Counted from the first letter of the stretch, positions 40,308 to 49,270 are shown. The stretch: DNA of 64,000 nucleotides from Rhodopirellula sp. SM50 (GCF_002289565.1 NZ_NTFY01000080.1:1-64000); one strand, 5' to 3'. Translations and numbers: made by a program. Notes: generated from the letters alone by a model not told the origin.

Positions 40308-40443
40308 GAACTGGAGCGTCGACGTGGATCGGAGCACATCGTCGATCCGTTGACGACGTTCGCGACCAGTTCTGGTCGGGCATCGAACAGCAACCGGCCA
40401 CAAAACCGGGCCGGGCCGGCGTCTCGCGCCGACGATGAAACAG

Positions 40444-40518
<75 letters not shown>

Positions 40519-40836
40519 GTGATGGTGTCGCGGCGAATTCAGCAATTGTTTTGACGCTGAATCCGCCAGCAAGAGCAAGACTTTATCCGCCGCAGAAAGT
40601 TCGGTCAACGGTCTGATTTTTTTCTCTGAGAACCCGGCTTCTTTTGCCGCGGAAAAAAAGGATCAATCGGCTCAGTTTTACGCCAAAACGGATCGCTCTT
40701 GCCAAGCAGGCCCGGATTTTGACCACTGCCGCGGCAATCCGTCCGTGGTCACACAATCCATTTTCGGATGCTCCGACAGCAGTTACCCTATCGGTTTACC
40801 GTTTCGAACCCCTGTTTCTTTTGCTCGCAGAACCGA
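40519..40836. other. Intergenic region, nothing recognised
   Basis: A 318-bp AT-richer stretch between the tRNA and the next gene. It includes the tRNA-His promoter region (transcribed leftward) and the leader of the downstream pair. No repeat or small gene is supported. Confidence 0.5.
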
Positions 40837-41616
40837 ATGGCCCGCCGCAAGCCCCCAAAAAATACGTCTCGCGGTCCGTCCGCGGACAACCCTGACGGCG
40901 GCATCGAGCCCCCGGCGGCCGTGATCGCGGATCCGGCACCGGAGGACAGCCCAGCCCCGAACGTGGCCGCTGTCGATTCCCAGGCCCTGCCCAGTTCCAC
41001 CTGGATCGGCCTGATCAGCGCGGCGATTTTCGTGCATCTCTTCGCGCTGTTTGTGTCTTACACCGCCATCATCGAACCCTCGACCACCCACTCGAGCCTG
41101 CTGGACTTGCTTTCGCCGTACCTCCGCTCGACGCATTTCGCCGCCGACGGTCGCCGGTTCTACCTGGCGCACGCGACGCCTGACGAGCAACCCCACCGAT
41201 TGCAATTCGCGTCGGCCGCGGGCGGGGACACGCTGGTGATCGACCGGCAAACCGAGTGGACCACCATCGAGCCGAGCGGCATCGCGGGGCTGGCCGAATC
41301 GGACCGCTACGGCCGCTGGATGGGGCTGGTGGCTACGCTGGCCCAATCCGATCGGCCGAGTCTGGCGGCGGCTCTGTTGATGCCGTTGGTCGCCGCCGAC
41401 CCTTCGATCCAAGCGGTCCGCATTGTGCGGTTGCCCACGCAATTGACGACGGCCGCCGATGACGCCGCGCCGCCGGTCTACCTGGCCCGTGTGGTTCGCG
41501 ACGCCGGCGAGGTCCGACTGGTTTCCATCGGAGCGAAACGATTGTCGACGTACTCCCGAGAGCAGGACGCCGATGCCGCTGGCAAAACGTCCGGCGGGGA
41601 GGCAGTGAGGCCATGA
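40837..41616 (+). CDS. Single-TM protein coupled to an HTTM-like gene
   Basis: 259 residues from the ATG at 40837 (MARRKPPKNTSRG). An in-frame ATG 69 bp upstream gives a less natural leader. A basic, Pro-rich cytoplasmic part (about 1-70) precedes one membrane helix (IGLISAAIFVHLFALFVSYTAII, about 74-96). The rest (FAADGRRFYLAHATPDEQPHRLQF...) is predicted outside the membrane and contains a beta-rich domain; residues 170-240 (LAAALLMPLVAADPSIQAVRIVRLPTQL) look like the C-terminal end of HTTM-operon partner proteins, but I cannot name the family. Its TGA overlaps the ATG of the next gene, so both are translated together. Confidence 0.7.
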   Translation: MARRKPPKNTSRGPSADNPDGGIEPPAAVIADPAPEDSPAPNVAAVDSQALPSSTWIGLISAAIFVHLFALFVSYTAIIEPSTTHSSLLDLLSPYLRSTHFAADGRRFYLAHATPDEQPHRLQFASAAGGDTLVIDRQTEWTTIEPSGIAGLAESDRYGRWMGLVATLAQSDRPSLAAALLMPLVAADPSIQAVRIVRLPTQLTTAADDAAPPVYLARVVRDAGEVRLVSIGAKRLSTYSREQDADAAGKTSGGEAVRP

Positions 41617-42620
41617 TCAGAGATTGCGTTACACGCTGGAGGGAGTTTTGGTTCTCGCCGTCACCGGTCGCCACGCTCCGCAACGTCCGCCGCGGACTCT
41701 GCCTCGTCGCGGCGATTTATTTTGTCTCGGCACTGGCCGACGTCGAAACCTGGTTTGCCCGCGGCGCCCCGGCGTCGAGTTCAAATTTGGCGACGTTCTT
41801 TCGCACCGCCGAATTGACCAGCGACGCGCGCTGGATGATTTCGCCGCTGTTCATCTGGGATGCGTTGGCGGGGGACTCCTCGCTCGGCGAATCCGCGCTT
41901 GTTTATCGCCTGTATCTGCTGGTCGGGGTCGGGTTGGCGTTGTTCGTGGCCGTCGGCGATCGACTGGCTGATTGGAAGGTTCCGGCGAAGCTGAGCGCCG
42001 TCGGCGAGAGCAACTGGCCGAGCGTGTTGCTCTGGGTTTGGTTCGTCGGCTGGGCCAACCGAATTGTCTTGCTGGCCGGAACGGTCGAGCCGCTGCTGAG
42101 TCTTTCCCTGGCGGCGGTCGCGATCGCCCCCGTCGGCCGTGTTCGGTCAGACCGGGAAAGTCCCCGACCGGTCAGTTGGAGAACCACGCTGGCCAATCGG
42201 CTGTTGTCCGTCCAAGCGACATTGATCGCACTGATCACAACGGCGACATTGTTTGCCAGCCCGGTCTGGTGGAACGGCACCGGTGCTTATGCACTGGTGG
42301 CGCCAGCGCAAGATCGCTTGTTGACGGTCACTGGAACGTTTTTTGAAACGCCGCTGGTCTACGAGCTGTTAACAGCCCTGATCGTGTGCGTCTTGCCGAT
42401 CGGAATCTTTTTGGCTTGGAAACCCGCCACCGGCAAGCTCGGCGTCGCAATGGTCGTGGCCTGGTGTGGCGTCGTCGGCCTGCTCTCGGCCAACCTGCTC
42501 TATGCGGCGACGCTGGCAATCCTGGCCACCACGATCGGCCGCAAAGAAAGTTTCCGCGCCTCCGCCGGAGCGATTGGGGCAAAAACGCTCGACAACGGAA
42601 GCACGGAAACTAGTCGTTAG
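41613..42620 (+). CDS. Multi-pass membrane protein, HTTM-like
   Basis: 335 residues with about seven hydrophobic helices (for example LCLVAAIYFVSALADVETWF; LYLLVGVGLALFVAVGDRL; SVLLWVWFVGWANRIVLLAGTVEPLL; LIALITTATLFASPVWWNGTGAYAL; LLTALIVCVLPIGIFLAW). The opening WFSPSPVATLRNVRRGL and the WNGTGAYALVAP loop recall HTTM (vitamin-K-dependent carboxylase-related) proteins, common in planctomycetes; this is a tentative match. It overlaps the upstream single-TM gene by 4 bp, suggesting that the two form a complex. The reaction is unknown. Confidence 0.6.
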   Translation: MIRDCVTRWREFWFSPSPVATLRNVRRGLCLVAAIYFVSALADVETWFARGAPASSSNLATFFRTAELTSDARWMISPLFIWDALAGDSSLGESALVYRLYLLVGVGLALFVAVGDRLADWKVPAKLSAVGESNWPSVLLWVWFVGWANRIVLLAGTVEPLLSLSLAAVAIAPVGRVRSDRESPRPVSWRTTLANRLLSVQATLIALITTATLFASPVWWNGTGAYALVAPAQDRLLTVTGTFFETPLVYELLTALIVCVLPIGIFLAWKPATGKLGVAMVVAWCGVVGLLSANLLYAATLAILATTIGRKESFRASAGAIGAKTLDNGSTETSR

Positions 42621-42750
42621 ACGCCCGAGAGCAGCGAATGTACTCACCAGTCTGCCGGCCTGTTACTTTCTGTTACCATCGTGCCCCGACCGGGCCGATG
42701 GGACGCTCGAAATCTTAGTTATCTCCTCCCCATTTTTTAGGGTTTGATCC

Positions 42751-43485
42751 GTGAGCAGTTTGAAAGGAAAGATCGTTGCCATCACCGGCGGAGGCACCGG
42801 AATCGGCGCCGGAATCGCCACGATCCTCGCCGAAGCCGGTTGTCGCGTCGCCATCGGTGGCCGACGGCTCGAAAAACTTCAGGCCATCGCGGACTCGGTT
42901 CAATCAGAGACCCCGATCCACTGCCATACCTTGGACGTCGCCGATCCGAGCAGTGTCGATGCGTTCTTTGCGGACGTGAAAGCGCATTTCGGCGACCCCG
43001 ATATCCTGGTGAACAGTGCGGGCATCAACATTCTGAAACGGACGATGGCCGAGATGGTCCCCGAAGATTGGGACCGCGTGATGCAAATCAACGCCACCGG
43101 TGCCTACCGCTGTATTCACGCCGTCCTGCCGGCGATGCGAGAGCGACGCGATGGGCTGGTGGTCAACATCTCATCCGTCGCCGGCAAACGCGCCATTTCA
43201 CTCGGCGGAGTCGTTTATTGTGCCAGCAAGTTCGCGATGACCGCGCTCGGTACCGCGATCAGCAATGAAGTCCGTGACGAAGGCGTTCGCATCACCAATG
43301 TTTACCCCGGCGAAGTCAACACGCCGATCTTGGACAATCGGCCCAACCCGGTTTCGCAGGAACACAAAGATTCGATCCTGCAGCCGGAAGACATCGCGTC
43401 GGTCGTGGCGACCATCTGTGCCCTGCCGCCGCGGGCCAACGTCCCCGAAGTGGTGATCAAACCGACCAAGCAGGAATGGGTGTGA
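42751..43485 (+). CDS. Short-chain dehydrogenase/reductase
   Basis: A 244-residue classical SDR. The NAD(P)-binding motif is TGGGTGIGAGIA (residues 13-24), with NSAG in the middle and the catalytic Ser/Tyr/Lys in NISSVAGKRAISLGGVVYCASK. The start is GTG at 42751, which directly precedes the SSLKGKIVAITGG strand. The substrate is unknown. The SGNH/DUF1080 gene follows after 53 bp on the same strand and may be in the same transcript. Confidence 0.93.
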   Translation: MSSLKGKIVAITGGGTGIGAGIATILAEAGCRVAIGGRRLEKLQAIADSVQSETPIHCHTLDVADPSSVDAFFADVKAHFGDPDILVNSAGINILKRTMAEMVPEDWDRVMQINATGAYRCIHAVLPAMRERRDGLVVNISSVAGKRAISLGGVVYCASKFAMTALGTAISNEVRDEGVRITNVYPGEVNTPILDNRPNPVSQEHKDSILQPEDIASVVATICALPPRANVPEVVIKPTKQEWV

Positions 43486-43538
43486 CGGAATTGAAGTATA
43501 CTGCGGGACGGTCACAACCCCCTTACCGATGACATCTC

Positions 43539-44903
43539 ATGATTCGACACCTGTTGCTTTGCCTGGTCTTGGTTTCCACCGTCCCCGCTGTTTGCGTTCC
43601 CTGCGATGGGCAAGACAGCCAACAGGCGACGGAGCTGCGGTTCACCATTGAGCCCGACGACGCGTTGCCCGGCACCGGGCCGATGCGCCGCTATGACTGG
43701 TTCAAGAATGTTTGGAACCGTCGACGAACCACGTTCGAATCCAATCGAGCGGTCAGCGAAGGCGCCGTCGTCTTTCTGGGGGATTCGATCACGCAGGGCT
43801 GGCGCGACGATTTCTCGGGCGCGTTGAACGGAGTCAACAAAGCGAATCGTGGGATCAGTGGTGATACGACCCGCGGGATGTTGTATCGATTGGAACAAGA
43901 CGTCATTCGCTTGAATCCGGCCGCGGTCGTGATGCTGATGGGCACCAACGATTTGGAGGAAAAAGCGTCACCGGAACAGATCGCCGCCAACGTCAAGTTG
44001 ATTTTGGACAAGCTGAAAGAGCACGATCCGAAAATGCCCATCGTGTTGTGCGAAGTCTTTCCCAGCAGCGCTTCCAAGGCTCGCCCCGCCGACAAGATCA
44101 AAGAGATCAACGAGCTGTATCGCGGCTTGGCACGCGGCGATCAGCAAATCACAGTGATCGACACGTGGACCTTGTTCGCCGATGAAAACGGTGACGCAAG
44201 GAAGATTGAGTTCCCTGATCTGTTGCACCCCAATGCGCTCGGGTACGCAAAATGGGAAGCCGCACTGCGGCCGATTTTTGCGACGTTGGGACTGATCGAA
44301 ACCGAACCCGATGCCTTCGAAATCGAACCCGATGCGATCGCTCTGTTTGGCGGCACCGACCTGACCGGATGGGGCTACCGCAGGTCGACCGACCAGATGC
44401 GGAAATCGCGTGACCGCTGGATCCCCAAAACCAACGGCGCCGTCGTTTGGCCGCTCGTTGAAGAAGACGTCGCGTTTGACGGAAAAACATCCACGCCGGA
44501 CGGGCGGTACCGCGCGATCGCCGGACGTCTGGTCGTCACCACGCCGCCCGAAGGCAGAAAAATTCAACAGTTATGGACGACCAAGGAATTCGGCGATGAC
44601 TTTCAGCTGATCCTCGAATTTCGCGCCACCCCGATGGCCGACAGCGGCGTCTTCGTGCGTGGCAATCAGTTGCAGTGCCGTGATTACGCGCTCGCCGGAC
44701 CCTACAAAACGCTGGAAAACTATCGCCAGGGCGATTGGAATGAATTGGTCATCACCGTCAGAGGGACCTCGGCGCATTGCACCTGTAACGGCGAAGTGAT
44801 CGAAGAAGCGTTCCAGGTCCCCGAGTCAGGTCCGATCGGACTGGAGGGCGATCGCGGCCAAGTCGAATACCGGCGGATTCGCATTCGCAAGCTTGAGAAT
44901 TGA
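43539..44903 (+). CDS. Secreted SGNH hydrolase fused to DUF1080 domain
   Basis: 454 residues with a Sec signal peptide (MIRHLLLCLVLVSTVPAVCVPCDG). The first half is an SGNH/GDSL-type esterase with all blocks: GDSITQGW (Ser nucleophile, block I), ANRGISGDTT (block II Gly), MGTNDLEEK (block III Asn) and the Asp/His pair in PDLLHPNALG (block V). The second half (from about residue 265: ALFGGTDLTGWG) is a DUF1080 (3-keto-disaccharide hydrolase-like) beta-sandwich ending in GQVEYRRIRIRKL. The combination suggests deacylation plus binding or cleavage of a glycan in the periplasm. It is closely followed by the AlkD-like gene (4 bp from stop to start). Confidence 0.9.
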   Translation: MIRHLLLCLVLVSTVPAVCVPCDGQDSQQATELRFTIEPDDALPGTGPMRRYDWFKNVWNRRRTTFESNRAVSEGAVVFLGDSITQGWRDDFSGALNGVNKANRGISGDTTRGMLYRLEQDVIRLNPAAVVMLMGTNDLEEKASPEQIAANVKLILDKLKEHDPKMPIVLCEVFPSSASKARPADKIKEINELYRGLARGDQQITVIDTWTLFADENGDARKIEFPDLLHPNALGYAKWEAALRPIFATLGLIETEPDAFEIEPDAIALFGGTDLTGWGYRRSTDQMRKSRDRWIPKTNGAVVWPLVEEDVAFDGKTSTPDGRYRAIAGRLVVTTPPEGRKIQQLWTTKEFGDDFQLILEFRATPMADSGVFVRGNQLQCRDYALAGPYKTLENYRQGDWNELVITVRGTSAHCTCNGEVIEEAFQVPESGPIGLEGDRGQVEYRRIRIRKLEN

Positions 44904-44907
44904 TTCG

Positions 44908-45609
44908 ATGAAGAAAACCGAAGTCATCAAGCTTTTGAAGGAACACACCAATCCGCGCGGTGTCGAGCATTGGAGCAAGTGCGGTGTCAAAGAGAGCCAG
45001 CTCAAGAGCTTTGGGATCGGTTTGACCCAGCTTCGCAAACTCGCCAAACAAATTGGACGCGACCATCGACTCGCTTTGGAACTCTGGAAGTCAAACGTCT
45101 ATGACGCCAAGGTCATCGGGCTGTTGATCGACGATCCCAAACAGGTCACCCGCGCTCAAGCCGAACAGCAAGTCGAGCAATTGCAGGGCGGGTACCTGGC
45201 CCATGTGTTCGCCTCCTGTGATGCGACACTCGCCAAGGCTCCCTTCGCGTTCGATCTCGCCTGCGACTGGATGGAGAGCGACGATCCGGTGCGCCGCCGC
45301 TGTGCCTATGGTTTGATTTACGAGCTTTCCAAGAAAAACCCCAAGGGCATGGATGATGCATTCTTGTTGGTGCTGATCGACCGCATCAAGAACCACATCA
45401 AGGGCGAAGACATGTGGGTGCGGGAATCGATGAACACCGCCTTGATGGGAATCGGAAAACGCGACAAGAAACTCAACAGAGCCGCCCTCCGCGCCGCCAA
45501 AGCCATCGGCCCGGTCGACATCGACTATGGAGACGACAACGCCTGCGAACCGCTGGATGTCGTCAAACATCTGACCAGCGATCATTTGAAGAAGAAACTG
45601 GACTTGTGA
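44908..45609 (+). CDS. AlkD-like DNA alkylation repair HEAT protein
   Basis: 233 residues from the ATG at 44908; a TTG 15 bp earlier overlaps the upstream stop region. The protein is all-helical with HEAT-like repeats, matching the DNA alkylation repair enzyme family (AlkC/AlkD). Family-type segments are DDPVRRRCAYGLIYEL, MWVRESMNTALMGIGKRDKKL and AIGPVDIDYGDDNACEPLDVV at the end. Members excise alkylated bases or are related scaffold proteins; I cannot confirm the catalytic residues by eye. The 4-bp gap to the preceding secreted hydrolase gene implies co-transcription despite unrelated roles. Confidence 0.75.
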   Translation: MKKTEVIKLLKEHTNPRGVEHWSKCGVKESQLKSFGIGLTQLRKLAKQIGRDHRLALELWKSNVYDAKVIGLLIDDPKQVTRAQAEQQVEQLQGGYLAHVFASCDATLAKAPFAFDLACDWMESDDPVRRRCAYGLIYELSKKNPKGMDDAFLLVLIDRIKNHIKGEDMWVRESMNTALMGIGKRDKKLNRAALRAAKAIGPVDIDYGDDNACEPLDVVKHLTSDHLKKKLDL

Positions 45610-45712
45610 GCGGTCCGGTACCCGTTGTTAGCGGAACGGCGCGAGCGGGCTGTCAATTGAAACCCGCACGCGTTAGCAACGGGCCACGGCGATCAGCGGC
45701 TAACCCCGGACG

Positions 45713-45928
45713 GGCAACGCTGTGAAGCATTTTTCCTTCGTGTTTCTTGCGGTTTTAGCGGCAGGGCGCGAGCCCTCCGGTTCTTCTCGCGGTTTTAGCG
45801 GCAGGGCGCGAGCCCTCCGGTTCTTCTTGCGGTATCAGCGGCAGGGCGCGAGCCCTCCGGTTCTTCATCTCTGCCACAACACCGGAGGGCTCGCGCCCTA
45901 CCGCTAAAAAATGCTTCACAGCGTTGCC
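45713..45928. repeat. Nested palindromic element with 40-bp x3 tandem repeat, copy 2
   Basis: The outer arms GGCAACGCTGTGAAGCATTTT (45713-45733) and the inverse (45908-45928) are the same as those at 27196/27331. Between them a 40-bp unit beginning GGTTTTAGCGGCAGGGCGCG is repeated exactly in register at 45751, 45791 and 45831, followed by a single inverted unit (CCGGAGGGCTCGCGCCCTAC). The 27196 element has only one unit, so this copy has been amplified. Confidence 0.9.
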
Positions 45929-46064
45929 GGACGGGGGTGCAGCCATTAGCCGGAGGTGAGCGGAGCGATCCCTCCGGGATACCCCAACACTCGTGCTCGG
46001 ACGCGACCGAGCTGATTCGATCCGGATTGACCGCCCTGTTCGGGATCGTTTGCGGCCTAGAGAC

Positions 46065-46199
46065 CAATACCGCTAAGTTAAGCGTCGTTTCGTCAGATGA
46101 GGGCCCGTAGGCTCGCGCCAAACGGCTGATATTCGTTTGATATCAGCCGGTTCGCGCCAGCGTCCGGGCCCCCTCATTCAGATTAACTTAGCGGTATTG
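46065..46199 (+). mobile_element. MITE-like element, copy 1
   Basis: A 135-bp non-coding element with a perfect 17-bp terminal inverted repeat (CAATACCGCTAAGTTAA ... inverse). It is flanked by an exact 10-bp direct repeat, GCCTAGAGAC, at 46055-46064 and 46200-46209, which looks like a target-site duplication. Internally it is itself palindromic (GGGCCCGTAGGCTCGCGCC ... GGTTCGCGCCAGCGTCCGGG) around ATATTCGTTTGATAT. It encodes no protein, so it would need a transposase in trans. The second copy is at 59183-59316 on the opposite strand. Confidence 0.8.
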
Positions 46200-46261
46200 G
46201 CCTAGAGACTACAGTCACGCCGCCGAAGCGGTCGCGGGATGATTCCGAACAGGAGGCCCCC

Positions 46262-46402
46262 ATGAACTTCACTTGGTTTTCCATCATCGCGGTCATCGCA
46301 GGGATCGGCTTGCCGGTCACGATTCTGGCGTTCGCCGCGTCGTATTTGTACCGCAACCGGCCGAAGCCGGAGGAGCGGACGTATTTCTGGGACGAGCGAT
46401 AA
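46262..46402 (+). CDS. 46-residue single-TM peptide
   Basis: A short gene with a near-perfect AGGAGG five bases before its ATG. The translation is a hydrophobic helix (FSIIAVIAGIGLPVTILAFAASYLY, residues about 6-30) followed by a charged cytoplasmic-type tail (RNRPKPEERTYFWDER). The clean membrane-peptide composition and the strong ribosome-binding site make it credible despite its size. The family is not recognised; small stress or complex-stabilising membrane peptides look similar. It follows the MITE-like element by 62 bp and is convergent with the EAL-HDOD gene. Confidence 0.65.
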   Translation: MNFTWFSIIAVIAGIGLPVTILAFAASYLYRNRPKPEERTYFWDER

Positions 46403-46463
46403 TCTGGGGCGAACGATAGTTTGAGGGAACGATAGGACGCGGACCCGGACCGTCGGAGGCGTG

Positions 46464-47705
46464 TTAGCCGTCGATGTTGCAGTCGGCGATCCAACGCAGC
46501 GCCTGCTGATAGGCCGATGTCAGGTGCTCGGCCGACAACGAGATCGGCGGCGTGATCTCTCCCGCTTCGAAGTTGATCACGCTTTGCAGGGTGTGCCCCA
46601 GTTCGCCGGCTCGATGGAGCAAGGCGTCGTTCATGTCGTCGGCCAGCGGCAACAGCGGAATGACTTCGTCCATCGGCTTGTCCAACAATGCATCCATGAC
46701 CGAAAGCAGTCCGAGCGTGTAGTAGCGGTCCGGTCGCGTGGCGCGGGATTCGCTCGCCAGCAACTCGCACATCTTGCCTCGAATCATGGCAAGCTTGATC
46801 AGTTCTTGTGGCTTGCCTTCATCGATGCTGGTCATCAGCATCATCGAGGCCAGGGAACGCAAACGCGAGATCCCCATCAAGGTCGTCGCTTGCTTCAACG
46901 AATCGATCGTGCGTGTCGTCGCGGCGTTGGCAGAATTGACGAACCGCAGCAACTTGAACGAAAGATTCGCGTCGGTTTGGATGATCCCTTCGACTTCGCC
47001 GACCGTGATGTCGGGGTTTTGCAGTTCGGACATCAGTCGCACGACCGACGCCACATTGACTTGCGTCTTGCGTTGGCTGATGACCTGGGGGCGACAGAAA
47101 AAGTAGCCTTGGAAGAGGTCGCAACCGAGGCTTTTACAGAGTTCGAAGTCCTCCTGCGTCTCAATCTTTTCCGCCAAGATGGTGCGCACCCCCAACGCAC
47201 GAAGCTTGCTGATGTGATCCGCCAAGTCTTCTTTGGGGATCAGCGGAAACTCGATCTTGACGATGTCCGCGGTCCCGATCAACGGTTCCAGGTCGGGGCG
47301 ATAGACGAAATCATCCAGCGCGATTTTGTAGCCTTCTTCGACCAGCTTTTCGATCGCCGAGAGCACCTCTTCGTCTGGTTCAATGTCTTCGAGGATTTCC
47401 AGGACGACGCGGTCGGGCGGCATGCACGACAAGTTGTGACTGGTCAGCAAGTTGCGTGTCAAATTGATGAACGCCTTTTTCGAACCGACAATCGTGTCCA
47501 GACCGATATCGGTAAACGTATTGAGCAGCACGTTGGCTGTCGCCCGATCACCATCGGTGATCATCGCGGCGTTCTGCTCCCCAGATCGGAACAGCAGCTC
47601 GTAGGCGAAAACCTCCACTTCAGGAGTGAAGATCGGTTGACGTCCCACGAAGGCGTTTTCGGCGGGGGAGGACGTTGCGCCGGGAGAGGTTTGGCAGGTC
47701 GACAT
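46464..47705 (-). CDS. EAL-HDOD signalling protein (YuxH type)
   Basis: 413 residues: an EAL domain (about 20-210) joined to an HDOD domain (about 215-400). The EAL part is degenerate: the EAL triad reads YELLFR and the catalytic DDFGxGYSS loop is replaced by DDFVYRPDLEPL, though AEKIET and FQGYFFCRP remain. Such proteins are usually not active c-di-GMP phosphodiesterases and may act as regulators or c-di-GMP readers. HDOD features include QTDANLSFKLLRFVNSA and TTLMGISRLRSLASMMLM. Monocistronic with a good start at 47705 (MSTCQTSPG). Confidence 0.9.
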   Translation of the reverse strand: MSTCQTSPGATSSPAENAFVGRQPIFTPEVEVFAYELLFRSGEQNAAMITDGDRATANVLLNTFTDIGLDTIVGSKKAFINLTRNLLTSHNLSCMPPDRVVLEILEDIEPDEEVLSAIEKLVEEGYKIALDDFVYRPDLEPLIGTADIVKIEFPLIPKEDLADHISKLRALGVRTILAEKIETQEDFELCKSLGCDLFQGYFFCRPQVISQRKTQVNVASVVRLMSELQNPDITVGEVEGIIQTDANLSFKLLRFVNSANAATTRTIDSLKQATTLMGISRLRSLASMMLMTSIDEGKPQELIKLAMIRGKMCELLASESRATRPDRYYTLGLLSVMDALLDKPMDEVIPLLPLADDMNDALLHRAGELGHTLQSVINFEAGEITPPISLSAEHLTSAYQQALRWIADCNIDG

Positions 47706-47882
47706 GACGGATAGAATTCTGTTGAAGCGGGAGTGATGGTGGGCGAATCCCTATCTTGGCGAGACCATTGCATGTTGCTGTCGCAAGAAAGCCGATGACG
47801 GCGCATGACCCCACTGTTGGAAGTCTAAGTCATGTTTTGCATGGCCATCGCGTGTTCACGCCAATGTCATGTCCGTCATCCC

Positions 47883-48668
47883 TCACTCGGGCACATCGGG
47901 TTGCTGCCAGGCACTCATCCCTCCGTCGACGTAAATCGTCTGGCCGTGGATGTGCTCGGCGGCATCGGACAATAAAAAGATCACCGTGCCCGCACACACG
48001 TCGCCGGTCGGAACGCGTCCGTTGGGGGTGTGCAATTCCATCCAACGGCGCATCTTGTCATCGCCGATCGCCCCATCGGTCAACGGCGTTCGCACCAGGC
48101 CGGGTGCCATGGCGTTGACCCGAATCCCCTTGGGCGCCAGCGACACGCAAAGCGAACGGACCATTGCCGCGACCGCCCCCTTGCTGGTGTCGTAGGCGGT
48201 GTGATCGGGTTCGGAGAGCAACCCGTTGATCGAACCGGTGAACACGACTCGCCCCTGAACCTCGCCATTCACCCAACGCCGCGCGATCGCCTGGGTCAAG
48301 AAATATCCCGCCGACACGTTCAGATGCATGGTGGTTTGGTAGCGGTCAAAATCCATTTCCAAAAACGGCACGTCGATATACGTCCCGGCGTTGTTGACCA
48401 ACAAGTCGATTCCGGGCATCAACGTATCCACCTCCGCCATCAAGGACTCCAGGTACTCACCCGGGGCACGTGACAAATCGCACAGCACCAGTTCGGCGCG
48501 GACTCCATGCCGACGACATTGTTGCAACGTCTGTTCCGCCGCCGCATCGCGTCGTAATCCGACCAGCAACACGTCCGCACCGGCTTTCGCCGCAGCGATC
48601 GCAATCGCTCCACCGATGCCCTGGGTCCCGCCGGTGATCAACGCCTTCCGGCCACTCAATTCGTTCAT
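47883..48668 (-). CDS. Short-chain dehydrogenase/reductase
   Basis: A 261-residue classical SDR: TGGTQGIGGAIA (cofactor), NNAGTYID, catalytic Ser in VVFTGSINGLLSEPDHT and YxxxK in AYDTSKGAVAAMV, ending with SDAAEHIHGQTIYVDGGMSAW. The ATG at 48668 (MNELSGRKALITGG) fits; a TTG six bases upstream is also in frame. Typical substrates are sugars or 3-oxoacyl compounds, and no neighbour fixes which. It is divergent from RidA across a 137-bp gap. Confidence 0.93.
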   Translation of the reverse strand: MNELSGRKALITGGTQGIGGAIAIAAAKAGADVLLVGLRRDAAAEQTLQQCRRHGVRAELVLCDLSRAPGEYLESLMAEVDTLMPGIDLLVNNAGTYIDVPFLEMDFDRYQTTMHLNVSAGYFLTQAIARRWVNGEVQGRVVFTGSINGLLSEPDHTAYDTSKGAVAAMVRSLCVSLAPKGIRVNAMAPGLVRTPLTDGAIGDDKMRRWMELHTPNGRVPTGDVCAGTVIFLLSDAAEHIHGQTIYVDGGMSAWQQPDVPE

Positions 48669-48805
48669 GATCAATTTCGCTCAAGGGTGCAATGGATGGT
48701 CCAACGACACGAACGCGGCGGTTCCTGTCGTCGTCAGCTTGAAACACGACTGAAATACTGACACACTTTGGCTTTCCCATTCACCGCTTCCAACCCCACC
48801 AAACC

Positions 48806-49270
48806 ATGTCTTACCAAAAACGTATCGAAGAACTCGGACTCGAACTACCACCTGCGCCCGCACCGGCCGGCGTTTACAAGCCCGTCGTCGTCGTTGGCGG
48901 TCTCGCCTATGTTTCCGGGCATGGACCGTTGAAACCGAACAAGACGTTGACGACCGGTCGTTTGGGATTGGACTTGGATGTCGAGTCTGGGTATGAGGCG
49001 GCCCGGCAAACCGGTCTAGCCATGCTGGCCACGCTGCAAAGCCACTTCGGTTCGCTCGACAAAGTGAAACGGGTGATCAAGTTGCTCGGCCTGGTTCAGT
49101 GCATCGAAGGCTTTCCCGATTCGCCCGCGGTGATCAACGGTTGCAGCGAGTTGTTCCGAGACGTGTTTGGCGAAGAGAACGGCGTCGGCGCGCGCAGCGC
49201 CATCGGCACCAACAGCCTGCCCGGAAAGATCGCCGTCGAAATCGAAGCCATCTTCGAAGTCGACGCGTAG
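48806..49270 (+). CDS. RidA family protein
   Basis: 154 residues of the RidA/YjgF/YER057c family, whose core members deaminate reactive enamine/imine intermediates from PLP enzymes. Family sequence includes VVVVGGLAYVSGHGPLKPN and the C-terminal ARSAIGTNSLPGKIAVEIEAIFEV. The canonical arginine of active RidA appears in the GARSAIG segment. This is the longer YjgF subtype. Close spacing to the divergent SDR suggests a shared control region only. Confidence 0.92.
   Translation: MSYQKRIEELGLELPPAPAPAGVYKPVVVVGGLAYVSGHGPLKPNKTLTTGRLGLDLDVESGYEAARQTGLAMLATLQSHFGSLDKVKRVIKLLGLVQCIEGFPDSPAVINGCSELFRDVFGEENGVGARSAIGTNSLPGKIAVEIEAIFEVDA

Larger units (their letters stand above)
45610..46261. other. 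Repeat-rich intergenic region with MITE-like element
   Basis: No gene. From left to right: a GCGGAACGGCGCGAGCGGGC palindrome (about 45639-45690), the composite nested element (45713-45928), a GCCGGAGGTGAGCGGAGCGA REP-like hairpin (about 45948-45980), and the MITE-like element 46065-46199. AGGAGG at 46251-46256 is the ribosome-binding site of the small gene that follows. Confidence 0.8.

Noticed and set aside
45751-45870. Regular 40-bp repeats looked like a CRISPR array
   Set aside because: The repeats are contiguous without unique spacers, lie inside a larger palindromic element, and no cas gene is present.
46461-47714. 417-residue plus-strand frame
   Set aside because: Antisense to the EAL-HDOD gene, which has clear motifs.
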